From positions 1,312,008-1,376,007 of the forward strand of contig JAQFVV010006232.1 of NCBI GenBank assembly GCA_028023455.1: a DNA stretch of 64,000 bases. Direction: 5' to 3'. Both the position numbers and the translations under genes were made by a program. Positions 1 through 13,273 of this stretch are shown piece by piece (the stretch's first letter is position 1; each line of letters starts with the position of its first letter). This DNA comes from Epiperipatus broadwayi. Lineage: Eukaryota > Onychophora > Udeonychophora > Euonychophora > Peripatidae. The notes below the pieces were generated by a model. The model was not told the DNA's origin, did no database searches, and saw only the letters and a program-made list of their open reading frames with translations.

Positions 1-1299
1 ACTTTCATTATACTGGTCATATTATCCATTATATTCAAATCCTGTTCTGTCATATTTTCCTTGTGATAATCTTATATATTATATTATATAGTCCTTCTAA
101 ATTCTTTTCTTCCTCCTTTGTTTTTGCTGTCCTTATATATAATATTGAATTTCAAAAATCTTATACTTTTCACTTTTCAGCAAAAAAACCTTTATTATTG
201 ATTACAGTTTCGACTGTACCATGCAGTCTTAATCAGATCTACAAAATTTGAACACACATAAAAATACAAACATTAAAATACATTAATTATTTTATATAAT
301 TATTAAATTCCTATCAAACTTTTAAATTTTAATTTTTTTTATATAAATATTTCCTAACCTTTTCAATTCATATAATATCTTTAACATATTTACCATCCTA
401 TTTTATATTCTCTTAAAATCTTTTCTATCCTCTTTTTTTATAACATATACCTATACATATAACTTTAATACATATAATATTTACATTATAAAGTAATTTT
501 AATTACACTACAAAAACAAAATTAAATTATTACCAATATAATCTTTCCCTATCTTTTATTTTAACTAAACACTTATTTCCATTCAAAGAATAGTTTACTT
601 CTTTTTATTTCCAATGAATATTTAAATCAACTTGATTAGTTCATCTAAATGTTTAAGTTTGTTAGATATGTTTTTAGTTTCAATCTTAATAATCGTTTCT
701 GGCAATATGCTTTATAACCATTAAACAAATAGCTTAAAATATCCATGTAAGCTATATATTTTCCTCAAGATTTGAGCTTTTGATTTTCTGATGTTATTTT
801 ATATAACTTATATATCTTATTATTCTCTAAAAAAAAGTGCAAGAAGAAAACAGAAATGAACCGATGTTATTGTTATATTGTCCTTGACTTCTAGTGTTTA
901 TTATTAAAGTGACTTATTTCCTTTTTCATGCCTATATATATATACATATTGTTGTGTATATTATTATAATTATAATCAAAAGAAAATCATGTAGTAGAAA
1001 TTGGTTTTTTCATCTTCCATATTTGGAAATCTAGTGATGAGTTTGAGATTGGATCATTATCATCCTTATTTAGTCAAAGTCAGATCAAAATAATGTAAAA
1101 AATATTTATTAATAATATACATATATATATATTATAATTACTATTATCATTTTTTTTAATTGGGATTTTTTACCTTTTTAGTAAACATTCAAATTTGTTT
1201 GATTTTGATTCTTTCTTAATATAAGTTAACAATACACACATTTGTTGTGTTTGTATGTAGATATGTATGTTTAGTTAGTTTATATGTGATAATATAAGT
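1..1299. other. AT-rich noncoding stretch, nothing recognised
   Basis: This stretch is AT-rich with short TA runs. No frame resembles a conserved protein, and no RNA gene or structured repeat was seen. The short open frame near its left end has biased AT-driven composition and no motif. Confidence 0.6.
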
Positions 1300-1326
1300 T
1301 AATTTAGTTATCAACTAAAGTTATAT

Positions 1327-1400
1327 TAAACTGAGCTGGGTTTGATGGTGGGATTGTCAATGTTAGATTGCAAGCTACCCTTACAATATATATATATATA
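1327..1400 (+). repeat. End of a dispersed repeat, ending TTACA-(AT)n
   Basis: This segment resembles 46892-46945. Both contain a gtttgatggtg-type block, then gattg(t/c)aagctac, then TTACA running into (AT)n. Sharing the same terminal order at two distant sites suggests the end of a mobile-element family. The class is not known. The right flank here runs into the assembly gap. Confidence 0.45.
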
Positions 1401-1420
1401 TATTCTAACCTTGCCGTTTG

Positions 1421-1920
1421 NNNNNNNNNNNNNNNNNNNNNNNNNNNNNNNNNNNNNNNNNNNNNNNNNNNNNNNNNNNNNNNNNNNNNNNNNNNNNNNN
1501 NNNNNNNNNNNNNNNNNNNNNNNNNNNNNNNNNNNNNNNNNNNNNNNNNNNNNNNNNNNNNNNNNNNNNNNNNNNNNNNNNNNNNNNNNNNNNNNNNNNN
1601 NNNNNNNNNNNNNNNNNNNNNNNNNNNNNNNNNNNNNNNNNNNNNNNNNNNNNNNNNNNNNNNNNNNNNNNNNNNNNNNNNNNNNNNNNNNNNNNNNNNN
1701 NNNNNNNNNNNNNNNNNNNNNNNNNNNNNNNNNNNNNNNNNNNNNNNNNNNNNNNNNNNNNNNNNNNNNNNNNNNNNNNNNNNNNNNNNNNNNNNNNNNN
1801 NNNNNNNNNNNNNNNNNNNNNNNNNNNNNNNNNNNNNNNNNNNNNNNNNNNNNNNNNNNNNNNNNNNNNNNNNNNNNNNNNNNNNNNNNNNNNNNNNNNN
1901 NNNNNNNNNNNNNNNNNNNN
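1421..1920. other. Assembly gap (500 N)
   Basis: Exactly 500 undetermined bases, the usual placeholder size for a scaffold gap. All open frames crossing it are meaningless. The gap probably hides the body of the LINE whose 3' end follows. Confidence 0.99.
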
Positions 1921-2304
<384 letters not shown>

Positions 2305-2305
2305 G

Positions 2306-2870
2306 ATTTTTGATATAAAGGCTTTTGAGAATCGAATTATGGGAGAATAATAGATAATCTTGGTGATTACCAGCTGATTGAACAATTGTACTTTAGCATA
2401 TATTGAGAGGTATGCTTTTGATAGTAAGGCAGTGATCCGTTCTGCTTCATCTTTTAATTTGTTCTGCATTTTTTGCCTCATTGTGTTTGTTCCCATGTAA
2501 AAAGGAAAGCCGAGGAAAGGAGCCAGTTTGCCTTGGAAAATTTGCATGCATGGCTTACTGGTGTATAGAGACCAAGCAGCAGTCTTGTTTTGATTAAATT
2601 TTAGATGGTGTGTTGCTTGAACATCTAGCAGTATTTTCTGTAGTATTGGTATCTGTAGTCTTGATGGTAGGAAGACTGTGATGTCATCCATATATGCAAT
2701 GCAGGCTATATGTTGTGATGTGCCTGGTATCTGGATGCCTTTGATACTCTGTTGAATTTTGAGTATGAGTGGGTTGATGTAAAAAGTAAATAGCAGTGAG
2801 CTGAGTGGTGAGCCTTGGGATATGGATTGTGTCGGAATGAATGATGGGCAAAAATCTTTTCATATTGCAA
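2306..2870 (-). pseudogene. LINE reverse transcriptase fragment (inverted 5' part)
   Basis: Read on the minus strand from about 2870 to 2306, one open frame gives the second half of a non-LTR reverse transcriptase palm and the start of the thumb. Visible are the QGSPLSSLLF block (domain B), INPLI a few residues later, and the YMDD catalytic box at about 2685-2696. These are followed by a FNQNKT block and a LGFPFYMG block as in domains D/E. Both catalytic aspartates of YMDD are kept. The frame has no internal stop but lacks the amino-terminal palm, fingers and endonuclease, and runs into (TAA)n at its end. Its natural continuation is the plus-strand fragment that starts at about 2845, so the two halves of one element face each other. 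The LINE clade is not assigned; R1, R2, CR1 or similar cannot be separated from this fragment. Confidence 0.85.
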
Positions 2871-3738
2871 TAAACTTCTACGGAATAGAAGGACAGTGTC
2901 AATATCTGCAAAACAGTTTAGTCGACCAGCAATACACAATGGTTTGGGGCTACATAACATAGATATTTTTCGAATACAAAAGACCGCAAACCTTATAATA
3001 ACCACCCTCAGACATTTCCCAGAACTCCAGTATCTAATACAAATAATATCCACAGACAAACCTCCACCTTCACATTGCTATCTATCATCAGTTATAAACC
3101 AGTTCAGAATCACACATACTCAAATATCACTGCAAACAACAAAATATTCATATTGGCAGATATATGCAATGTTACACCTGGGATATACATCAGATATTTT
3201 AACACAGATGCTCAGACTAAACAACCGACAGCTGCTCAAAAAATTTAAAAAATGGTCTATGGAGCCCAAATTCTTTGATTTCCTCCTGAAACTAAATCTA
3301 TATGCTTTGCCAACATCATATTTCTTAAGATACAGACGATTATATACAAAAATAGACCCCTTCTGCATGCTATGCCACCAAGCAGAAGAAACTCAACAAC
3401 ATCTGTTTTACAACTGCCCAGCATTAAACAATATTCGGCATGAAATAACAAATATATACAGAAAACCAAATGTCTCCCTGCAAGATATTATCAGTCCATT
3501 CTGCAGAACATCCACCCCAACAATCCGAGCAGCAACCCTCGTACTTTATGCAGTTTGGTGCACACGATGCACATTTGCTTTTGGCAACAATACAAGGCAG
3601 CATTCATCAACTTTTCACAGCAAGTTAGCACAATTAAAAACCAGAGACAATAAAATAGCACACTCAGACATTTTCGCGGCTACTTGGTCACTTGTAAAAA
3701 ACGGTCAAATCTCTAATAGTTCTGCCTTTCCTCAATAA
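2845..3738 (+). pseudogene. LINE C-terminal region with CCHC zinc motif
   Basis: The open frame is about 295 codons from the junction to the TAA at 3736-3738. It begins in the thumb region with an SRPAIHNGLGL block, the usual 'GGLGL' signature after the reverse transcriptase. At about 3364-3417 it has a C-x2-C-x8-H-x4-C zinc motif of the kind found near the C terminus of many non-LTR retrotransposon polyproteins. The frame is intact and ends in a normal stop, so the 3' half looks young. It has no genuine start codon; the apparent GTG start at 2896 is arbitrary. Together with the minus-strand fragment at 2306-2870 it forms one 5'-inverted insertion. A host gene is unlikely, because the downstream tail is LINE-like. 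Confidence 0.85.
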
Positions 3739-3954
3739 TAGACTTAAAAAGAAAACAAGAAAATGGACAGCAAAAAATCCATGAATCAATAAATGATAAC
3801 TTAAGATAAACAATCCATCGCTCACCCGGTATATATATGTAAGAACTTAAACACAATATATACAATCCTCGGAAATATCAGTGTAAATACATATATATAT
3901 AAATTATTAATGTAACCTGTTTTCCACATTGAATAAAGTTCCCCTTTTTGAAAC
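3739..3954 (+). other. LINE 3' UTR
   Basis: Noncoding stretch between the C-terminal stop and the trinucleotide tail. An AATAAA-like signal lies at 3932-3937, 20 bases before the tail, as in the copy ending at 2304. No further structure was seen. Confidence 0.6.
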
Positions 3955-4088
<134 letters not shown>

Positions 4089-4719
4089 TAATGATTAGAA
4101 GCAATAGTAATAATAGATATATTAAAAAAGAAATGATCAAGTAATGTAATTTATAAATCAGTTAATGTTAAAAATATTATATAACATTAAATTGCTTAAA
4201 TCTGAGTAACATCAATGTTTCTATTAGTGCTAGTACTTTTGTATTAAATTCATGATTCTTTTCTTTCAATCTGTTTTTTAATTAATGATTATTCAAAACT
4301 GTGTAAATAGTTTTTTAAAAATCTGATTAGAATACAGTATTTGGATACTCATTTGTCAATATACATTCGATGTCTTATGTTAACTAACAATAATCCTCTT
4401 CTTACTTGAGAAAACAAACTCCCTGAAAAATTATCCACACAGATAAATCAAAGATTCTATTAGGCACTGCAATGAATCATTCAACCATACAATTACACAG
4501 ACATATGCTTAAATAAAAAAAATAAAAAATAGGCTTAATATTATGTATATTTTTTATTATTTTGGATGTCTTTTTTTATTTTTTGAACCGAAAAATATAA
4601 ACTGAAAAATATAAATCCCATAATGTAATTAAAGCTTGAACTTAAATTTTAAATATTTCTTTTTATTATATATTTTTTTAATTTTATTTATTTATATATA
4701 TGAAAAAGAAAAACAAGTT

Positions 4720-4810
4720 TTATATACGTAAAACCTGCTATCGCTTGTATTAATGATCAATGGATGGAGGTTTTGGTAAAGCTCCATCTATTGATCATAT
4801 ATATATATAC
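4720..4810. repeat. Mini hairpin related to the 41-kb foldback element
   Basis: Contains cgcttgtat, then atgatcaatgg-atggag, a short spacer, and ctccat-ctattgatcat, so the two sides pair with each other. The cgcttgtatt(a/t)atgatcaat block is the same as the terminal block of the element at 40962-42020 (for example 41350-41375). It is therefore a short, probably internally deleted relative. Confidence 0.6.
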
Positions 4811-7800
4811 CGGTCAGAAGTAAAATAAGGTTTAAATATTTTACTTCAAGAAAAGTTCTCTTTAATATTTTATCATTGAACAACAGAAAAGATAGGCAAT
4901 TGTTCATCTAGCTAATTTACTGATAATTAGTAAAAAAGGTTTTTCTTTATTTTATTTTCTAGTTAAGAATAGCTAAATATTGCATTTCATTGATTTATAA
5001 TTAGATAAATAGCTAGATTCATTATCATTTTAATATCATAAAAAATAATCTTAATTATTTTAAAAGTTTTTAGCTAAATAAATTTTTCAAGTCCCTTTTT
5101 GATTTGAACATTACAGTGTAGGCACGACAAGCAAAACCATTCACTATTACACTATAAAGCTCTTTATAATTCCATACATTTTTATGGTTAAAGTAACTAT
5201 CTGCATGAATTTACATTATTTAATTTTTATGAAAATTACACAAAAAAAAACTCTTAAAATTATGTGTTATTTAGATAAACAGCTGCATTATAATAAAATG
5301 TGTTGATTAATTAATTTATTTATTAGTTGGATATCTTTTATTTTGAATTTTATTAATTGAAACTTTATATATATAATGTATATTTTTATGACAATATAGA
5401 TTTGTTGTTTAAATATACATATAATGAGCAAGATTGATCTGGGTCATATTTCAGACATTGGCAATTTATGATTTATAATACAATTTAGAACAGCAAAACT
5501 TCAGGATAATCTGATTGATATGTAAGTCTTTTAAATACAGTCAAATACAATAGATTGAGTGGCATCTATTATTGCTAAATTTATTGTCATCTGCTGTGGC
5601 TAGAGGACAGTCAAATATTAATAATAACATTCAACTTGGAGTTTTAATCTCGACGTTTATATAAATATTTAGCACTGTAATTGTTAAAATTATATCTATG
5701 TGTCTGTGGAATGCTATATATAGTTCTAGAAAAAAGAGAGGAGAAAGAGATAACAAGATAGGGATAGAATAAAATATAAACTGAATAAACTTTTTTTTCA
5801 TCAGTCTATCTCATCCATCATTGATTTTTTTTCTTAAACTTTTTAGGTAATTCATTGAAGAGTGAAAACTACTTCATCATTTTTTATAGAAAAAAAATGA
5901 GGAAAAGGTAATACTTATTATGGCAGTCAATTGCTGGAGATGACGTTTATGTTAACATTTTTTCTTTCTTCTCAATGTAAGAATTACTAAATGATCTGTT
6001 GACCAATTAGGGGTTAGTTAGATAGGTTTTTTTATTGATTGACTATCTGATAAAAAAAAAGATTTTTTAAAATTGTACCTGGGCTCCATCCCTAAACACT
6101 GTTCATAAGAACTTTCAATTTATATATGTAATATGATTTCAAAATAATTATTTACTAATTATACTTAGGCAAATATCTTTCTAGTATTTATGTATCAATA
6201 ACGTCTTTCATAAAAGTTTGACTATTTGCCAACATATTTCATAGGAACTTATTAATTAAGTAGTGAGTTCCGTATATATATAATTCACCATCTATTATTA
6301 AAATTTAATAAATATTATTTTCATTCTCAAGTATTAACGATTCATTATATTCTCTTATGGTCAAAGACTTTGTTTAATGATAATATATCATTTTACACAG
6401 AGATTTTATTTATGTAAGCAAAGACACACACACATTTTCATTTTACATACTATAGTATGTTACTTTTTATTAGTAGTGACATAAACAATTTGACATCAAC
6501 AAATTGTTAGTGACAAGCTGAACATTAAAAGCGTAGTCTTCTTAGTTTGGAAAAGAAAAAAAACTAAAACGAATTTCAAGATGACTGATTTTTAACAGAA
6601 CACTTGATTTACTTCAAGATGTTTATGGTAAAGATTAACTCGTTGCAGTTTAAAACAGTTTTCATTCGACAGCCTCTATAACGAAGACAAGTTTTTTCTT
6701 TGCAATAAGAACTTTTATTCAGCATTTACTAGAATAAGTTGCTAGAATAAAAAAAAGTAAAAGTTAGTGATTTCAGTTTTCATTGGGAAATATGCATACA
6801 CTTATATATACACACTCTACAAGTACAAATTGTAACTATATTAACGCTTCTTCATCTTTTGACATTATTCAACTATTGTGTAGTGATCGAGTATCTAATT
6901 ATTTTTAGCTAAAGAATAACTAAAACCCGTTAAATTTCTTAGCTACCCAGTTGACTAATATCTTCTCCTACAGAGCCTGCTTGAAAAACTACTAAATAGT
7001 TCTTATCCTTGAAGTAATCTATTTAAAGGTTAGTTAATTTACTCTTTGATTATATTGATTATAATTTGAAGCAATGGAAGTTCAATATAAAATTAATTAA
7101 CTCACATTAAGCTTCAGGGAAACCAGGGCTATCATATTACACACACATACATTGTGTATATTGGAATGAAATAAATCTAGTTTCAAGACACTATTTATAA
7201 TTCAGATAATGCAGTTGTTATCTTTCACAGAAAAAGATGTATTCAGGTATACAAAATTATGAATCACTTATACACTATTCAAACAATATTAGATAAGATA
7301 ATATCAACAAAAAAGTAATACCCATATATATAAATAGATGACACTAATTATAAGGCCAAGTTAACTTAATAATTAAATAAATGACTAATTTATTTATAAT
7401 ACTAAATGCATTTTATAAGTCTTTTAGAACTGACTAAGTTAATAAAATGTAAAAAACAGGCAAAACTATCTATACATATTGCCATAGTATACATAGTGAT
7501 CATGTGATGTTTATTGGTTTAATAAAAGGTAATAAGAAATAGATGTGATTGTGACAAACAATGCAACTAAAAAAGAGAAAAAAAGAAATTATTCCTGGTG
7601 GCTAGTTCTGAGAAATAATGAATATGACTTAGTAAATCACATATATGTTCCATTAAAAAAACTTACTTTTCTCTATACTTCATTATGTTTTAATAGTCTG
7701 GTGTCATTACTTTTCTTTTGCAAAATATTCAATAGTATTTTATGGAAATATTGAGCATTATATTACCTTTGTTCAGATATCAGCAAATAAAAATATGTAA

Positions 7801-8029
7801 ATGATGATAATTTTAAAACTTTTTAAATTAATAATCTACTTTGATTTACTCCATTAATAAGCAATATAATTTAATGACATGAAACAATTTCAATCTAAAG
7901 CTAAAATATTCTTTTTAATATTTAAATCATAAAAAATCAGAAAGCAATATTAGTACATATTAAAATAAGAAATCATACTTAAATCTATTTTCAAAATTTA
8001 AACTTTTTTAATTGACAATTAAATTATTC
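4811..8029. other. AT-rich noncoding stretch, nothing recognised
   Basis: About 3.2 kb with no conserved open frame, no RNA gene and no clear repeat structure. The small frame at 7545-7754 has no motif and lies in ordinary AT-rich sequence. Confidence 0.5.
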
Positions 8030-8221
<192 letters not shown>

Positions 8222-8483
8222 TTTATAGTTTCAATTTCCAGGAATTGGGCTTACGTAATAATGTTATTATATAGCAATTAACATACCGAGTTGACAATAA
8301 TAATAACAATCTGGGAATATTACTTTATTTATTCCTTAGTATAAATAATTATAACAAATAAATAAAATGTATACATATAGCTAACACACATATAGAGTTG
8401 TCGTTTAGGATGTTTATTCCTTAGCATAAATAATTGAAATAAATTATATATATACCGCACATATATAGAGTTATAGTTTAAGG

Positions 8484-8648
8484 AGATATCGGGATTTGAA
8501 CTCCGACTTTCAAGCACTCTTCAACTATCCACACTATCTCATACCAATAATACACATGACCATGTGTGTGGTCATGCGTATCAATGGTATGAGATAGCAT
8601 GGATAGTTGAAGGGTGTTTGAAAGCCTGAGCTCAAATCCCCTATATTT
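8484..8648. repeat. Inverted pair of tRNA-derived SINE heads (hairpin)
   Basis: Two copies of one roughly 75-base segment face each other around a short palindromic centre near 8565 (catgaccatg...). On the minus strand the left copy has an A-box-like gtggatagttg and a B-box GAGTTCAAATCC (8492-8503). On the plus strand the right copy has the matching blocks, with GAGCTCAAATCC at 8628-8639. The segment matches the SINEs at 25982-26158 and 39778-39960 in its tRNA-like part. A transcript would fold into a long hairpin. Confidence 0.7.
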
Positions 8649-8655
8649 ACAATTA

Positions 8656-9880
8656 CACTCCAGGTATATGAAAAATACCTGCATTTCAAAGTTGAAGGGG
8701 ATATTGTTTTAATTAATATTAAGAACTCATAGAGACATACATAATCTAATAACTACTTTATATATATATTATTACTCATCCTTTATAAATTATAAAAAGA
8801 AAAACCTCACTATTAATATTTATATTCGATATTTTATAATAATTAGGTAATAATGCAAATATAATCACAACTACAAATAAACTTCAGAATTTTTTTATAA
8901 AAAAATAATATACAATCTAACTAAATTTATCTTAAAATTAAAATGTAATGCTATAATTTTGAGACATTCTTAAACCAGCAAATGTTTTGTTTTTTTTAAA
9001 TTGTCCTTGGGACAATCAGGAAAAAATTCCAAATGGGATAGTATTATTTATTTTAATAGGTTTACTTCCTATCTTTATTTCAATAATTAAAGAGAATGTA
9101 TTACTTAAATATTCAATTAGTAAGTTAGTATTATTTTTTGTTTTAAGTAAATCCACTGTAAGCTTTTTTTTACTTAAAAAACTTTTATTTTGTTGAAGAT
9201 TAGTGCATCACTTATCTTGATGCTTTAGTTTGAATATAAATTATCAGCATATTTTTTATTTTTAAATAAATCCAGTAATGGATTAAATATATTTTGGTGT
9301 TTTTATTCCTTTAATTTAAATGATCCGAATACAATTGATTATCTAAATATGCATTGCATTTATTATATGCATATTCTTTCCTCTTAATATATATATATTT
9401 TCTTGACATTTACTTTTTAACAGTAATAAAATATTTTTTTTCTTTGAAGTGAATTATTTCTTTGGAGCATTGTTTTATGTAGCATTGTATTTTGGATATC
9501 ATTGGAACAATTGGACAAATAACATAATTTAATAAGTTTAAAAAAAAAACTGACTTTAAAATAATTTTAATATTTACCCCCTTTTTAAAATAATTTTTAG
9601 ACATCTTTTTATCAAAAGCAAGTAAATAAATTGTTCTCATTTTTTGTATAGCAATTATTAATTAATTACATTTTTTTTATTTTTCAGCTAATTAATCAAA
9701 ATATGCAATTATAATTTTTTTTTTTTTTTGCATCATATGGATTAAAAATATTTATTGCAATAACAGAAATGAAATATTTTTTTGTAATGATTTATTTTAT
9801 ACATTCAATGGAAAAATAAAAAAATGATAAAATTTACATTATAACAATGAAACCACAATATGAGTTGCAACCATAAATTA
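8656..9880. other. AT-rich noncoding stretch, nothing recognised
   Basis: No supported gene. Two short frames in this stretch are hydrophobic but show no conserved motif, which is expected by chance in AT-rich DNA. Confidence 0.5.
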
Positions 9881-10246
<366 letters not shown>

Positions 10247-10708
10247 GTAAAATGGAAATAGTAAAAAATTTAAAAAATTTAATTTTAAAAATTTAATAAA
10301 CTTTATAATATGGTAGCAATTTTTTTTCATCTAGGAGTGCTATATTCAATCACATTTATTAATGGTGTTTATTTGGGCTTTTTGAAAGCATATACAGGTT
10401 ATTGTTTATTTTTTATCCCTTCTGAATTTTAATATGGTACAGTATTTTGTATTTTAAAAAGTTTTTTAAGCATAAAGTTACAAGTTTTACAAACTTTTAA
10501 AAAACTGATAAAGTATCTATCTTAATATTTGTCTGAAGGTTTGTAATGATGATATATTATAAGATGTGATATGTTGGACTATTTCCATCATTTAGGAGTG
10601 AATGTTGAATGTATAGAAAATTTTAAACTTTATTTAAACTTTCCAAATAGAAACAACTTGTTAGTAATAACACACAATTAGACAATACTGGTTAGTAATT
10701 ACACAACA

Positions 10709-10741
10709 TTTCGAGTAGTATTAATCTCCACTCTTCTTCAG
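10709..10741 (-). ncRNA. Hammerhead-like core in PLE pseudo-LTR (3' copy)
   Basis: In element sense CTGAAGA fits the conserved CUGANGA of hammerhead ribozymes. It is followed by a possible stem II with GAGT pairing to ACTC, then GAAA. This copy has GAAAT where the other has GAAAC. Hammerhead motifs in pseudo-LTRs are established for Penelope-like elements. I could not find a convincing stem I, stem III and cleavage site, so it may be degenerate. Confidence 0.35.
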
Positions 10742-10782
10742 GTGTTGCTGGCCTATATGCACAGTGACAATATTCGCTTAGA

Positions 10783-10849
10783 GGTTGAACTCGCACCATT
10801 ATATTTTTGAATATTGAATTTAAGGCAAACACTCTACCAACTGAGCTAT
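10783..10849 (-). promoter_or_regulatory. tRNA-like A-box/B-box pair in PLE pseudo-LTR
   Basis: In element sense the A-box TAGCTCAGTTGGTAGAG matches the Pol III internal promoter consensus and can form the tRNA D-stem. The B-box-like GAGTTCAACC follows about 45 bases later, a spacing compatible with a tRNA with a long variable arm. The other pseudo-LTR keeps both blocks (complement of about 13537-13602). Function as a promoter is inferred. It could also be a captured SINE or tRNA fragment. Confidence 0.5.
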
Positions 10850-10959
10850 TCTGTCAAAGGCAACATATAATAGAAATTTGATATATTTATATATGAGGGT
10901 TGGTTCAAATCCTCCTGAATCCTTCAAATTTTTTTTTAATGAATCTAACTATTTTTTTT

Positions 10960-11330
10960 TTATTTTTTCGTAAGATCAAGATTAATTAGAGGCTTACATA
11001 CATTGTGTATTGCAACACTGGGTTGACTTATAGGATTATTTACCATTGTCATATGAGCAGCTTCCTTGAATTTTCTTCTATGCATTTTTTCCTCTTTATC
11101 CAATATCTTTGTATTTTCCCACTTAAGCATATGGTCATTAGTACATACATGATCTGCTATAGTAGACACATCTGTTTTTCTCTTTTAACCATTAGTTTGT
11201 GTTCCTTCAATCGCTGTTCAACAGGGTGACAGGTCTCACCAATGTATTTCCTTCCACATTCACATGATATTTCATAGATGCAGTTTTTGTTCATCAGCAT
11301 TTTCAGTTTAGGCTTAGTAGAAGTAAGCAA
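10960..11330 (-). pseudogene. GIY-YIG endonuclease domain of the PLE
   Basis: Minus-strand reading at about 11228-11290 gives CIYEISCECGRKYIGETCHP, a typical Penelope GIY-YIG core with the YI-G signature and the conserved cysteines. It is followed by EQRLKEHK. A frameshift in the lysine-rich stretch around 11165-11180 moves the continuation into another frame, open at 11169-10960. That frame contains DHV-type and C-terminal IHNV-PLI blocks as expected for the end of the PLE polyprotein. The domain makes the first-strand nick for target-primed reverse transcription in the family. Here it is split across frames and not translatable as one unit. Confidence 0.85.
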
Positions 11331-12330
11331 TCCTCAAAGTATGGTATGGCTTTGGAAAGAGTTCTACTGTTATATTGACTGCAGATTTTCTTTAATTTGT
11401 CCACCATTCCTAGTATGTATGGATACCCTACTGTTCCAATAACTGTTTTCTTTTTTGGGGTCTCTTGGTGTTGTGTATTGAAGTTTTTTCTGATGACTGC
11501 TGATGGATAACCATTCTTCATAAGCATTTGTTCTATGTGAATTTTTTCTTTTTCCAAATCACTGGTTTCTGAACAAACCTCCTTTGCTCTGTTCCATAGT
11601 GATAGTACAATTCTTTGTTTAGTGCTTTTTCTAGATTGGATGTATATGCCAAGTATTTTCCAGTGTGTGTTGGTTTCCTATAAACTGTTGTTTTTATTTT
11701 GCCCTGAGGGAGTCTTGTCACAAGAATATCCAAGAATGACAGTTTTTATTCTTGTTATGATTCCATCATTAATTTAATTGTAGGAGATATGTTGTTAATG
11801 TGCATCCAGAATGACTGTAACTTTACATCACCATGTGGTCATACTACAAATGTATCATCAACATATTGAAGCCATACTTTAGGTGGACATGGAGTAGTAT
11901 TTATGGCTATGGTTTCAAGTTCTTCCATGTAAATGTTGCTGAGCAAGGATGACAGTGATGATCCCATGGCCATCTCTTGACTTTGTTGGAAGAATTCTGA
12001 GTTATATTGAAAGTATGTCATTGTTACACAGAATGTTAATAATTCCATTATACTATCAATAGGTAGAGCTGTTCTAGTTTGTAGACTATTATCATCATAT
12101 AACCTTTTCCTTACAATAGACAATGCCTCACCACAAGGTACATTCGTAAACAGACTTTCCACATCAAAGCTTACCAATACATCAGTTCTTTTCATTTTCA
12201 TGTTTCTGACTAATTCTACAATGTGCTTAGAATCCCTGATGAAGGAATGTGTCCTATATGCCAATGGACTAAGAATTTCAAGAAGAAATCTTGACAAATT
12301 TTGATATGGTGAATTTTTAAAACAATAGGT
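11303..12330 (-). pseudogene. PLE reverse transcriptase, middle and C-terminal part
   Basis: The frame at 12297-11839 begins MSRFLLEIL and contains SFDVESLFTNVP, the PLE palm motif A with its catalytic aspartate. Next come a MGSSLSSLLSNIYMEELE block (domain B) and YVDDTFVV (motif C with both aspartates). It then stops at a TGA at 11839 where a tryptophan is expected. Downstream blocks continue in other frames at 11733-11533 (SFLDILVTR, a KTTVYRKPTHTGKYL block) and 11557-11303, leading to the GIY-YIG domain. The active-site residues survive but the frame is broken at least three times. The family reverse-transcribes its own RNA at nicked DNA. Confidence 0.9.
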
Positions 12331-13235
12331 CTTAATGGAACATTGTCTTTATGGATTTTAGGAAGTCCATAAAGGTGAGGAATCTTGCTGAAATACCTGC
12401 GATGCTTCCGGGGTAATGCTTGTAGTTTCATTTCTGTATTTGGAATTGGATTTTTTGCTACTTTCTTGTATTGGCCTGCTGTGAGAAGACCTTGTATTTT
12501 GTTATCATAATCAGTTTTATTCATTACAACTGTAGTGTTAACTTTGTCTGCAGGAAGAATGATTATAGATGTATCTTGTTTGAGAGATTTAATAGCTTTC
12601 CTCTCATCACATGAAATGTTTGACTTCTGCTTGTGCACCTAATGTCTTTCAAGTGTCCTTTTTACTCTCCATTGTAATTCTGCCACTTCTTCGATAGTCA
12701 AGTTTTGGTTCACCTCATCACTGGTGGCCATTATATCCAATAATGAGACCATAAATGGTGTAATGGTGAAATTCAAATCTTTTTCAAGAACTGATAATTC
12801 ACAATTGGTAAGTTGTTTAGAACTAAGATTTTTCACTGATGATGAGGATAGACTTGTTGCAGTCTTACTTTTGACTTGCTCATGTAGATTTACAAGCTTC
12901 CTCTTCTGAAGTTCTTTTATACTTCCATGTAACTTACAATATGATCTGTTCACTGCTTGACAAATTCTTGAGAAATCTTCATCTGTAACCTTGTTTTGTA
13001 GAAACGATTCCACATTTCTAATAGATCGCAATGTTTGATACTTGGTAAACCGCTGAATCTTTATACTTTCTCTCAGTAAGGCCTCATTTGCTCTCTGAAT
13101 AATTTTTTCAGCTCTCTTGGAGGAAATAGGAGGTTTTAACTACAAACCCTTAGGGATGATCCCTTCTGATTTACATTTACATAAGAAAGTTAAATGATTT
13201 TCTACTTTAGTCAGTTTTAGACAATTTTTCATAAT
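12216..13235 (-). pseudogene. PLE N-terminal region and RT fingers
   Basis: Starting near 13210-13235 the minus strand reads CKCKSEGIIPKGL then a stop, then RAEKIIQRANEALLRES, blocks common at the start of PLE proteins. The frame 13031-12639 continues to a stop just before KQKSNISCDERKAIKSLK. The segment 12638-12330 holds IILPADKVNTTVVMNKTDYD and the PLE hallmark LYGLPKIHKD-PLRPIV. A frameshift at about 12300-12330 separates it from the palm. The order agrees with the family. Stops at about 13143 and 12639 and the frameshift show that it is a decayed copy. Confidence 0.88.
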
Positions 13236-13273
13236 GTCGAAATTTCAGCATAGCATCGGGTCCATACTGAGTA

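Larger units (their letters stand above)
10527..10882 (-). repeat. Pseudo-LTR, downstream (3') copy of the PLE
   Basis: Direct repeat of 13274-13638 with scattered substitutions, starting at gtctgaagg and ending past aaaggcaacatata. In element sense it carries a tRNA-like A-box TAGCTCAGTTGG (complement of 10838-10849) and a B-box GAGTTCAACC (complement of 10783-10792). Beyond these lies a hammerhead-like CTGAAGA ... CGAAA core (complement of 10709-10741). Confidence 0.85.

Noticed and set aside
3120-3469. Minus-strand frames opposite the LINE C-terminal region
   Set aside because: Shadows of the plus-strand frame that carries the CCHC motif and GLGL block.
10783-10849. Functional tRNA gene
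   Set aside because: A- and B-box-like blocks are present, but no acceptor stem pairs and the anticodon arm pairs poorly; kept only as a tRNA-like promoter candidate.
10898-10908. Plus-strand GGTTCAAATCC as a tRNA gene or SINE
   Set aside because: A perfect B-box by sequence, but no A-box or stems at a suitable distance upstream; could be chance or a remnant.
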